The translations under genes and the position numbers were made by a program. A DNA stretch of 64,000 nt from Azadirachta indica (Eukaryota > Streptophyta > Magnoliopsida > Sapindales > Meliaceae). The stretch spans positions 9,088,457-9,152,456 of the forward strand of contig CM040442.1 in assembly GCA_022749755.1 (NCBI GenBank), read 5' to 3'. Position 1 is the stretch's first letter. Every line of letters begins with the position of its first letter. This document shows positions 49,001 through 61,430 of the stretch, piece by piece. The notes beneath the pieces were generated by a model. The model saw nothing but the letters and a program-made list of their open reading frames with translations. It made no database searches and was not told the origin of the DNA.

Positions 49001-52000
49001 TGAGTATTTTACATATTTTAGTTAAGAAAAAGATTTTGTGAAACAAAAGCTTATATGGAAAAAATTTTATTTTAAATAAATTCAATCACAATAATTATTC
49101 AAATGTAATCTTGGACCTTAAGAATTTGCACTTTCTTGAAAAAACTTTTATTTTAAATAAATTCAATCACAATAACTATTTAAATATAATATTGGACCTA
49201 AGAATTTGCACTTTCTTATTTCTTTATTCATTAGTTCAATTATATAATAATCTTTCTAATTTGATTCTCACGGTTAAAATTATCTAGAGATGACAGTATT
49301 TTTTCACCCTCATGTCGTTTCTAATGTGTAAAACCATTCAAGAATGAGCCTTTTCTTTAACCCATGTACATATTATTTAACAAAATTATCTTTTGTGCAA
49401 GTGTTACTAATGTGTCAAAATTTTAAATAAATTCTTATATGGTCTTTCTTCTTCTTCACTAGAACATAGTAATAATAATCACGTACAACTATTATGAAAT
49501 TTAATATAATATTTCGTATTTACAAAATTATGGTAACAAAAAGTATTTTTTATAGTAACTAAAAATAATAGTAATGTTATTTCATTATTTATGTTATTAT
49601 AAAACCTTGAATTTTAACTTATTATTAAAATCATAAATTTAATTTCCTGCAATACATCACAATAAAAAATTTCTAAGTTTGCTAAGAACAACTAACTCCA
49701 CCATAAAACTATCATTACAGAGGAAAAATGTAAGAAAAACTCTGACATCATATTATAAATTATCACATTATTTTTATGCTATTGATGTCAAAATAAATTT
49801 TATGAATTATTACAGATTTGCAGGCTATAAATATGTTTATGATTTTGAACATAAATTAAAATAAAAACCAAATATGGTTTCAATAGGATAAATATAAAAG
49901 TTATTAATATATCAATATGTGTTAAGAACATATAAATTAAGTTATTTCCGCTTACAAAAAAAGAAAAAGGTAAAATGTGTTTGATGTAGTGAAAATTTTG
50001 TATATTGTTTTTTCTTTCACAATAATCATTTTTTAAAAAAGAAAAGTAATTATTTTAAAGAAAGTTTATACGATTTACTTTTTTATGACTAAAGTCATTT
50101 GAAAAGTGATTTGCTTCTGTGTCAATTAACATTAATTGAATAACATTTTTATTAGATTTGATAACAAAATAATTTTAATTATTTTAACAAAAGCACAGGT
50201 GTTTCAATAATAATATTTTATTCGATTATATTAAATTATTTTAGTGAAATTTAAAATCACGAATAATTTGTTAATGTAAAATTCTACTAAAATATAGTGG
50301 TTTAAAGTTTACTAATATAAATTTTTTTGTAGAACTTTTTTGCAAATTTGAATTATTAAATCTGCTGGTATGTACATATATATCACGATATTCGTTAAAT
50401 AAGAAAGAATAAAATCATTTTTTTATTTTCTGAAATTATATTAAAATTTTAATAAAGAAAAAAAATTATAAATTATAAAACCTACTAATTATTTGTCGTT
50501 TTAACAATAAATGTACCACATTGTTATTAGTCTTGTTATCATTTAAATTATATATATCTATATATATAGATATATAGGGAAGCATCAATTGACTATTAAC
50601 TTTACACATTAATAGTAAGTTACTCTTAATTAAAATATTTTTTGTTGATAATATTAAAAAATAAATTTATCCTTAAATAGACAATTTAATTGTTAATCAA
50701 ACTAATGGTTGAATATAACCAAATATTTTTTAAACACTAAGAGTTATTTGGGTGATTAGATCAAATAAGAGAGGGTATCAACTATTCTTCCTTTAGATAT
50801 AAAAATGTTCTTAAGTGTTAAAAAATTAATACAGAAAATCTCTAATATAATATGAGTAAAGATAAGTTCAATTTAAGAGTTTAATCCAAAAAAACATGAG
50901 CAAATCCAATTTTTTTACATTAAAAAACAGAGTTAGAACAGAGTGGTTTTTACCTTTAGCCTAACGAATTAAAATTACAATATGTATAAGCACTACTAAT
51001 ATTCAATCGGCATTCACAATATACAAATATTCTTTACGCTTGCTATTTTCTTTTACACTAGTTACTCCATATGTATTTCAATAGTTTTCTATGCTGCACA
51101 GTTAATACTCCATTAGAATGAGTTCGTGGCTATTGGCAAAAGCAAATTCTTGCTTAAATTTGGCATTCATCCGAATTTTTCCTAAGGGGAAAGATGGGTT
51201 TTCTATATAATCCTTGCTTAAATACTTTTAATTTTTAACATGTACCAAATTATTTGTCTTAAAAAAATCACTTAAAATTATAACAATAACCGCTATCAAG
51301 TTTATGAAATACTTTAAAAGATTATGAAATCATACTAAAAATATTATTTTATAGTAATTGAAAAAATGACCTTAATGTTATTAATAGTTCTTTAATTATA
51401 TTATTTTCAAATGCTAAATTTAAAATCACTCAAACTATTAACTTAGTTTCCTCCAATACATCACAATAGGTTACTTTTAAATTAATTTCTAAATTTGCTA
51501 AAATATACAATGGTAAATTGACAGAAGTAAAATGCTGAAAAAACTCTAACTTCATATCATCCATATGTGAATCAATATCATACCATTCATTTTATAAATG
51601 AGATATTTATGAATTATTAGCTCTAAATATAAAATAGAAGTGCATGACTATGAATTTCTGTGAATTTTTATAATATAAAACCTATAATTAGTCATTAAAT
51701 TCACTATTAACTAAATCTTATAATAACTTGAAATTTAACCTAATGTTATAATAAATAGATTTTAAAATTTTGAAATTATATATTTAGATTATTTTAAATA
51801 TATCAAAATGCTTTTGCTAATTTATATATGATAATAACTCTCATTCATTTAATACTTGTAATAAGTCTATTTTAAACTATTATTAACAAATATATACAAA
51901 AATTCAGTTCTCTTTTACTTTAAAATACACAAAATAAATTCTAGAAGACATTGAATTTAATAGAGTGATAGTAATTTTGTCTATATGTATTCACAATGTC

Positions 52001-54232
52001 CATTGAACATCTTACTATTTAAATAATTTACCTTTTTATGATTAAAATTGTTTGAAAAATGATTTGCCTTCTTTATGAGTAAATAAAATATAAGCGTTCA
52101 AATGCTTTTTAAAACTGCAAATAATTTAACACTTTATTAATATATATGTATATATATATAATCTGCTTGTGTTTACATGTTAACTGATGATAATAAAAGA
52201 AAACATTAAAACTCTTTCTTGTATTTGTCGGATGCTTTCTTATCTTAAAATCAATATACGTTATACACAGTATTGTATTTTAGTTTGATAATGTTGATTG
52301 CTAGTTTACAACCTTTAACATAGGAGAATAGTTCAAACAATCTACTAATTTAATAAATTGTTTTAACCCTTTTCTTCTACCATTTTTTTATTTAACAAAT
52401 CAGTCAAAGTTTATTTTAAAAATGTTGATCTTGGTTATGACCAGAATTTCATGAAATTAAAGTAAAGATGTTTCATAATTCTATTTTTGACTATTTTATT
52501 AAATTATGAAAATGTTTATCATTTTATGATTAGAATTTCATGAGATTAAAGTAAAGATATTTTATAATTCTATTTTTCTTTAACCTCAAAATTATTCCAA
52601 AAGAAACATTTGTAATGTAATAAATATTAGAATATAAATAGTTTAAAATAAATTATTCTTAATAATTAAATAAAAAGTTATTTATATATATATATTCATG
52701 TAAGCACGAAAATAACAAGAAGAAGACACTTTGCAACTTAACTCTACTACTTCCAGTGGGACACAGCTACATATTTTTTTGTGAAATTGCAATTAATTTA
52801 ATTTCCTCCAATACATCACAATACAGCCAATTCTAAATTTCTAAATTTAGAAAAGTAACCAATTGACAGAAGCAAAATAAAAAGAAATACTCCCACTTCA
52901 TGTAATCGATATATGAAAACATATCACACCATTTATAATGCTCCCGGTGTCATTATTTAGTAGAGTTAAGTAAAATAATAAATTTATGAACTATTTACAG
53001 GAATATATATATATATATATATATCGCATGACGAATTTTAATAACATTATACAATTTTTAATATTGAAACATGAAGGGTAACTTCAAATATTGGCATAAT
53101 AATATTTTCATCTACAACTTTATTGAAATAACAAATCATGATATGGTTTACTCAATTTTAACAATTTATTTTCTACCATTTGTTTATTATATTATTTTAA
53201 ACAACTTATCAGTAGAGACGTAAATTATATTGTTTTTTTTTGTATCATTTACAATATTTAAGTCTTTCATGTTTAATTTTACTGGATTTATGCTTCATTA
53301 AATTCTTACTCAGTCAGCCTGACATGGTTTATAAATTCATTAAATTTGTTTCATGCCACGCTCGTATTGGATTCTGAGTTTTATGTTTTTCTTTTAAAAA
53401 ATTTGTAACTAAAATTATTAAAGCATCACTTAATTTAATTTATAGACAACTAATAGTATAGATATGTTGACATTTTCTAATTTTTCATTATTCTAAAAAC
53501 TTCTAATTAATTATTTGTATTGTCATATTGGTCTATTGCATCTTTATGTTCTAAAGTATGAGTCTGAAATAAATTTATTCAATATATATTATTATATTTT
53601 GAATTGCAAATACATCTACTAACATTATAATTAGAGCAATGCTAATAAAAGTTTATATATTTATATATATATATATGGTGTATTCCAAAGATGGACTATG
53701 TAATATAGTACTCTCATCATATAATTCTTATTTTGGTTGTCGGTGAGAGAATGATAACCTCTATAATTTTTATTTACGTCAATTATTTAGTATATAAAAT
53801 AAAAATTATATTTTATTAATTTTAAATATTAGTTAATCATTTTATTTTGGGATGTTTTTTATATTATAGTTTACAAAATCTAGGTATGAAATAATATTTG
53901 AAAAAGTTACTTTAAAAATCACCACCTCATCACAATGCGACATTCAATTTTGTCTCACTATATTTCAATTCTAAATATTATGAAAATAAAAACTGTCTAA
54001 AATTTTGACAATAACTATGATCATATGTAATAAAATATTTTGTGGTTAGGAAAATATATCAATTTTTTCTATGATTTATTCGATTTTATCACTTAACTCT
54101 CAATTATTCCAAAATTATACTTTTGGTCTTTACTGTTATAATGCTAATGTTGGAAATTCACTTTTTGAGGGCAAATTATCTTATTGCCCTTAAGAGCAAC
54201 AATGGTGATATGTTTTCACTATATTAACTTTG

Positions 54233-54405
54233 AATTGGGCATAAACCATAATCTGGTACAACTCAATTTTTGAAAAAAAAAAAAGAAACAAAATATTTGT
54301 ACCTACAAAATTTAACTTTCGATTGGGCATAAACTATAATACGACCTAACTCGATTTTAAAAGAAGAAACAAAATATTAATGTTTGCAAAGTTTGAACCT
54401 TAGAC
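54233..54405 (+). repeat. Two-copy ~88-bp direct repeat
   Basis: GATTGGGCATAAAC and its neighbours at 54325 repeat the sequence at 54237 (ATTGGGCATAAACCATAAT, then CAACTC.ATTTT and AAGAAACAAAATATT). The copies are diverged. The repeat lies in a block (about 54060-55135) that interrupts the array unit relative to its copy at 61310-61470. Confidence 0.7.
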
Positions 54406-54974
54406 TTCGATCTTAAAAAATTTAAAGTTTAGACATGAAGTTATACCATTCATAAATAATTGTTAGGTACATTATATTATTTATTGTGAGCATATTATTA
54501 GATAGATAATTAAAAAAATATCAATTCTAAAAGATTCAAACAAATAATTAGAATAAAATTATTTAATAAAAAGTAATTTTAAATTAAAAATTACTAACAA
54601 TAAATAATTAAAGTCATAATGTAGTAAATTTATTGATTTTTATTTTTTTTTTTAATTTTTACAATAAAATAAAATAAAAATAAAAAATAATAAAAAAATA
54701 AATTTCTTGTAAAAAACCATTTATAAACACTATATTTTGTAAAAACTTATTATAAATAAGTTTTTTTTTGTAAATTGTTACAATTTGAGAACATATTATT
54801 CAATAATTATTTTAAAAATTAAAATTAAAACTAAAGGCAATTATAGTCTTAATAAAAAGTTTTTTTTTATTTAAATTTATTTTTATTAGATTATTTTATT
54901 TTTCATCATTATTTATTTAATCCTCCATCTTATGTATTTAATATATAAAATGATGTATATAAAAATAATTAGTA

Positions 54975-55080
54975 ATTAAATTAGCTTAGTGATAAAGAAT
55001 CAAATTTTTGAGTTTAAAGTCATGTTCAAACTTCAATACTTAAAAATATGGTATTTTGTCTTTTGAAAAAAAATCAAGTT
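54975..55080 (+). mobile_element. Possible tRNA-derived SINE remnant
   Basis: TTAGCTTAGTGATAAAGAAT resembles an internal polymerase III A box. About 40 bp later ATGTTCAAACTTC resembles a B box, the arrangement seen in plant SINEs. No 3' tail or target duplication can be fixed in this AT-rich context. It may be coincidence. Confidence 0.28.
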
Positions 55081-55275
55081 AAATTGAACTGTTATTTAAG
55101 CCTAATATAAATTTAAATTAATTAGGAAAAAATTGATATTTTTTCTTGTCATTATAATAACTAATAATTATATGAATACAAAATTAAAAAAATATAGTCT
55201 AATTTCTTAAAATCAGGTAACACTATTCAACTAATGGCTTAATTTCCTCCAATACATCAGTTCTAAATTTTGTAA

Positions 55276-57120
55276 AAAATAAAAGAGATATTGACATTTT
55301 CCTCCCTAATGTTTGGCCTAATAGGCAAATACTCTCATAATATTTGAGGAAAGACAAATGCCCCTATAATGTTTGGATAAATAAGAAGTTATCCCCCTAA
55401 ATTTTCATTTCAGTTAGTTGGCCAGTTAGTTTATTATTATTTGTATTCCTCATCTTCTTATATAATAATACTTTGATATGTATTTTATTTCAATATAATA
55501 CTTTGCTCTATATTTTAATATTTTTCACAATATAATTTTTTTTAAATATAACAATTTAGTTCATATTTAATATTTTTTTCATAATATATTCAAGACTAAA
55601 TACATTTTTAATTTGTTATTTCAATAAAAAATTTGAAAACTAAAATATTATTAAAAAAATTTAAACAATGAGTTAAATTAAACTCATATTAAAATATTTT
55701 GAACTCATGTTAAAATATTTATATTCTTTTTTTCTTTTTTCTGCAATAAATTTGATATTTAATTGTTAAAAGAATTTTGAAATATATTTTTAACATTTTA
55801 TTCTTATATTAATATTTTTATTTAAAAAATTATATTAAATTTATTATATTTTCTTGAGAAAAAAATTATGAAAATATAAATAAAAAAGTAAAAAAATTAA
55901 TATCATTTGTTAATAGAATTAGTAATTAAATATATTTTATATTCTTATTAACCAATATAATTTAATTTTAATTAAAAAATAGAAAAAGAAGAAAAAAATT
56001 TTTGATTATTTTTATTTGTAATATATATAACGTGTATTTATTGTTTATATTTTTTTTTATATATTTTTAATATTTTTTCACAATATATTCAAGAATAAAT
56101 AAATTTTTTAATTTGTTATTTTAATAAAAAATTTTACAAAATACAATTATTAAAAAAATTTAAATAATGAGATAAGTCATACTCATATGTTAAAATATTT
56201 CTAATATTTTGTTTTTTCACTTTTATAATAATAAATATTTAATTATTAAAAAAATTAATTGAAATATATTTTTTAACGTTTTATTTTTACATGTAATATA
56301 TTTATTTAAAAAATTATGCTAAATTTATTATATTTTTTAAAAATATTTAAAAATATAAATAATAAATACATGCTATATATATTACAAATAAAAATAATAA
56401 AAAATTTTTTCTTCTTTTTCTATTTTTTAATTAAAATTAAATTATATTGGTTAATAAGAATATAAAATATATTTAATTACTAATTCTATTAATAAATGAT
56501 ATTAATTTTTTTTACTTTTTTTATTTATATTTTCATAATTTTTCTCAAGAAAATATAATAAATTTAATAAAATCTTTTAAATAAAAATATTAATATAAGA
56601 ATAAAATATTAAAATATATTTCAAAATTCTTTTAACAATTAAATATCAAATTTATTACAGAAAAAAGAAAAAAAGGATATAAATATTTTAACATGAGTTT
56701 AAAACATTTTAATATAAGCTTACTCTAACTCATTGTTTAAATTTTTTTAATAATATTTTAGTTTTCAAATTTTCTATTGAAATAACAAATTAAAAATATA
56801 TTTAATCTTGAGTATATTGTGAAAACAATATTAAATGTGGACTAAATTGTTATATTTAAAAAAATTCTATTGTAAAAAATATTAAAATAGGGAGTAAAGT
56901 GTTATATTAAAATAAAATATATATCAAAGTATTATTATGTAAAAGATAAGAGATACAAATGATAATAAACTAATCAGCCAACTGATAAAAATAAAAGTTC
57001 AGGAGTATTTGTCTATTTATCCAAACATTAAAGGGCATTTATTTTTCCTTAAATATTAGAGGGATATTTATTAATTAGGCAAAATGTTAGCAGGAAAAAT
57101 ATCAATATCTCAAAATAAAA
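55276..57120. mobile_element. Mutator-like foldback element with perfect 9-bp target duplication
   Basis: The element spans 55285-57111 (1827 bp). The left tip is GAGATATTGACATTTTCC and the complement of the right tip is GAGATATTGATATTTTTCC. The arms pair over about 770 bp (55285 to ~56055 with ~56342 to 57111). AAAATAAAA flanks both sides (55276-55284 and 57112-57120). Array copies at about 58345, 59705, 61497 and 62850 show the unoccupied site as a TTTGTAAAAAATAAA-like phrase. There is no transposase. The ~290-bp middle repeats part of the left arm in direct orientation. A transcript would fold into a hairpin of roughly 770 bp and could feed small-RNA production. Confidence 0.82.
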
Positions 57121-59460
57121 ATAACTCATTTTACTCGAAAAGCCAATTATTTGACGGAAGGGAAAAGTAAGAAAAACGTCAACTTCGTATCATGTATGTA
57201 TGAAATCTCATATCACAGTATTTAAAATATCACATTATTTATAAGATCTAAGTAATGCTATTTGGTAGAATGAGTAAAGTGATAAATTTTGTGAAATTTC
57301 TTGGGCAAAAAGAAAATATTTTGCAAAAATGCTTTTTTTCTTTTTCTATAGTTGATCTAACAGTCATTAAGCTGGCTATTAAATTAATAACTCTTAAAAT
57401 AATTATGCTAATTTAATATATGATTGTAAGTCTCATCAAGTAGTTTTAGTAATATTAATTGTTTTTTTAAATACACTACAATTTAATTCCTTTCTATTTT
57501 TAAATGCATAAAATAAGTTCTTTTTTTTTAGGATATTCACATTTTGCCAAAATTGTTCCATATTAATTTTAAGTATATTTTAAAATATTGTAGAAAATAT
57601 ATATACCAGAATTCAACTCCCTCTATTTTAACATGCATTAAGATACGTACAAAAAAAGAAAAATCTCTTAAATTCATAGAGTGAGAATCTAAAATTAGTA
57701 GCTACCATAAATTTGATGATATATAATTAGATTATATACATGTATAACGATTATACATATTAATTAATATTTATTTTTAATGAATTACTAAATTTATGTT
57801 TAAATTTTTTTATTTTTTAATGTATTTAAATAGTAATATTTTTTATTTTAATAAATTATATCAGAGAAAACAATTGTCTTAGTGGGCTTAGATGATGTAT
57901 ATTTAAAGCATCCAATTGACAAAATTTTAACAAAAAAATTTATAGAAAGAAAAAAGTGGAAAAGTCAATTTTACAGGTAATTAAATTTTACGACCGTATT
58001 AATTGCTTTAAGTTATTTAAAAATTGTTTAAATTTATGCCAACAATTATTATAGAATGTAATGAAATATTTTTTCATAACTAATAATAATTGGATGAGAA
58101 CCTTTTCATCCCTAAACTTTAGTCATAAAATAAATTAAGATATGATTTGCTAAATTTTCATAATTTAGTTCTCAAGTTCTTCTAACCTGTTATTCACAAA
58201 TATATTAGTAAGTAAAATGTTAAAGTTGAATAAACCATATCATACTATTGATCATAATAATAATCCTAACATAGACACAAATTACATAATACTTTTCAAT
58301 TATTCGCTTAGTTTCCTATAATACATTCATTCTAAATTTTTTAAAAAATAAAGAAAAAAAAAACTCCTTCTAACGTTGAAAAGCCAATTTTCTCATCTAT
58401 CAAGTTCAATATCACAACATTTAAAATCTCACACTTTCAGTGGCAGTATTCGGTAGAATGAAAAGTGATAAATTTTATGAAATATTTCAAATATTTAAAA
58501 AAATGTGAATGAATGAATTTTAAAAGTATATATTCTAATTTTTAAACTGAAATATTTTCAACATTTAAAACATGATTTCGTAGAATAAGAAACAAAATAT
58601 GGTATTTTAAATAACAAAAAATGTGTTTAATAAAATACACCATAAAATTTGAGTAACAAAATCATTTTTTTTGTTTCCTTCAATTATATTAAACCTTTAA
58701 TTTAAACAATAAATTACAAAACATATAACCTACTAATTAACAATATATATCCTTCCAGTTGTCATTTAAACTAATAAAAACTATTCATGATTTTTCCATA
58801 TGTCAGTCATATCTACATTTCACATATACAAAGCTTTGAAAGTCTTCTAAATTCTAGACTTAACCAGACCTTTACCAGAATATTGATAATTATTATTTTG
58901 AATTTTTATGTTGATTTATCTTTTCCAAAAGGATAAGATAGAGTTAAGACATATTACTTTTCAACACTAAAAACTGTTCATGTCATAATCATTCTTGTCT
59001 TGTATTCTTCTGAGTTTGGTTACTATTTGAAATGTTTTCTGTTATTTAATTAATGTTATAATTGTTTATATATATATAATATGAAACTAAAATTATTAAA
59101 TTTAATTAAAAGCGCAAGCAATAAATATTAATCATGAAATAAAAGTAAATATTTACTAAATATTTTTTTAGCATACTTTCAATTTTAGTCTCAAGCATAT
59201 TTTATTATGTTTTAATTCTTTTTCTTATTATCATTTTCACAATAAAAAATTTCTTCAATTTTTACATCTTCAAATTTTAATTATATAAATTTTTGAAAAT
59301 TTTGAAGTTCAATAGTTCAAACCAAATCTCTTAAAACTAATTGATAATGATGTTGTTCATGCCAATTCATCTTTTAAAGGATAAGGTAGTCAACATATTC
59401 GCTTTGAATACAAGTTAGAATAAAACAAATATGTAATTTGTCCCATATCCTCAATTACGT
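57121..59460 (+). repeat. Segmental duplication, left copy
   Basis: It matches 61500-64000 in order and orientation, with an offset growing from about 4.35 to 4.54 kb. Shared blocks include AAGTAATGCTATTTGGT, TTTAATATATGATTGTAAGT, GTTTAAATT.TGC.AACA.TT, AGCTTTGAAAGTCTTCTAAA, TTTTCCAAAAGGATAAGATA and GTAATTTGTCCCATA.CCT. Upstream of the Mutator-like element the match continues from about 55140 and, across another interruption, from about 53930. Non-coding. Confidence 0.75.
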
Positions 59461-61430
59461 TTCACATCATTTTAAAAAAAAAATCATTTTCCTAAGGTTA
59501 TGTTTGGAATTATATTAATTTTATAAATAATCAGTTAGGTTAAATTTTCAAATAATTATTTTTTTTAAGATTTTTCTTTATGAAATGATTAAATTTTTAA
59601 ATAATCTGACAAGATTTTTAATAAATCTAACTTACATATAACAAGTCCTATATCACAGCATTTAAAATCTATTACCTTAGTTTCCTTCAATACATCGCCA
59701 TCAAATTTTGTAAAAAAATAAAAAATAAAAATTGCTCACTCTGACATTGAAAGCCAGTTAGTTTATAAAAGGAATAGACAAAAAACACCTCTAATTTCTT
59801 GTCATGAATATATCAAATCATATACCACACTATTTGATAGAATTTGATAGAATGAGTAAAATAATAAATTTTATGAAATATTTTCCACATTTCAAAAAAG
59901 GTCAAATATGGAATGACTTATATATATATATGTATGTATTAAAATATGAGTTCAGAGTCGTCTCATTAAAATATTATTTAGAAAAAAATAAAAATATGAA
60001 TTAATCTCTTCAAATAATAAGATCGGTTCCAGTAGATTATAAACTCCTACCAAATTGAAAGTATGCACAAAAATAAAATTGGATCGTATAGTAATATAAA
60101 TTATATGACTGAATTTAAGAAAAATATAAAACAAATTTTGCAAAATTTAAATGAATTCAAATTATAGTTTTTATAGTTTGTCTGATATCTAATGTTTTTA
60201 TGTTATTTATATAATTATGAAAATTAAGATAGATGCTCGTAAGCTTATATATCACAACATAGATGGTGTTTTGTGAATATAAAACCAATTATATTAAAAT
60301 AAATCCAATTATACTACAACAAATCCAATTTAGTAGGGTAGTATCGGATCCCAAAAGGTACGATGTAAGCATACAAAAAAATAAATGATTCTTAATTAAT
60401 GTATGATTACTTTTGGTAATGTCAGATTAAAATCATTTTTTTATTTTCTTAAATTATATTAAATTTTAATTAATAAAAAATATAGAATATAAAACCGACT
60501 AATAATTATTTTTGTTGATGGAGACAAAAAAAGTGCAGACAATTTTTATTTAGTTAACTCATAAAATAAAATATAGTTATTATTTTTAAATAGTAGTCAA
60601 TCATTTATTTTATATTAGGCCATTTTTCATAAAATAATTGTTCTCTGAAGGGTGTTTTTGGTTCTATGTTAATTCACAGAATTTAACTATGAAATAACCA
60701 AATTGGAAAAAGATTGCCTCGGGATGCTTTTGGAAATGAGAAATGTCTCTGGACCCCCTCGGTTTGGTTGAAATGTTTGGTATTCTTCAAAATTTTAAAA
60801 ATATCTTATTATATCCTACCGTTAATTGAAATAATAAAAAAAATAACAAAAGTTGCTCATAAAGACTTTCTTCATACAAAAGAAAAAAAAAATCTGATTT
60901 TCTAAAAAATTAAATCAATAAAACAAAAAAAAAACTCCTTCCTCTATTGTATAATTATATTTTTAAATAAAAAGAACACAGAGACAATAAAAGCTTTGCT
61001 ATATAATATTCAAACTTTTCTGTTATATCTCAAACTTTATTTGTAAATAAATTGAAAATTATCAACGCGCTACTCTTTAACTTTTGGAGATATGTATTAA
61101 TATTGCATTACTTAAATTTTGAAAATGAATTATATATCAAAATTAAGAAGTAATAACCAGGCTATGTCGTTACTTACAAATTAATTAGAGTATGTAGTTG
61201 TTTTTTCATATAATGAAAAAATAATATTTTATTAGCTACATTCTATTAAGGTGCAGCTCTGTACCACTGTAACGGCAATTCTATCATACTTTTAAATGTT
61301 GTGAAATAAAAAATTGTCTAAATTTATGACAATAATTATAATAACATGTAACAAAATATTTTATCATTATAATAAGTAATAATAATAAAATTATTACATT
61401 AACATAAAATTAAAAACTTGTAATACTTCT
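59461..61430 (+). repeat. Truncated array unit between the duplicated segments
   Basis: It carries the landmark at 59677 and a GATAGAATGAGTAAAATAAT module near 59838, then diverges. A G-containing patch at about 60640-60800, beginning GGGTGTTTTTGGTT, may be an end of an inserted element; its 63-codon open frame has no known domain. No gene is seen. Confidence 0.5.

Larger units (their letters stand above)
46081..55275 (+). repeat. Array units with six landmarks (46085-55239)
   Basis: Non-coding. Landmarks at 46085, 47669, 49639, 51443, 52799 and 55239. The stretches 47920-48800 and 51700-52760 are near-parallel versions of the same tail; both contain TGCTAATTTAATATATGATA-like blocks, TCTGCT.GTGTTTACATGTTA, TTAGTTTGATAA.GTTGAT, ATAAGCGTTCAAAT and a TA microsatellite. 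Spacings are 1.36-2.44 kb. Interruptions include a two-copy repeat at 54237/54325 and a SINE-like patch near 54980. Confidence 0.6.

Noticed and set aside
60714..60905. 63-codon open frame starting in a G-containing patch.
   Set aside because: No recognisable domain and it ends in low-complexity lysine codons.
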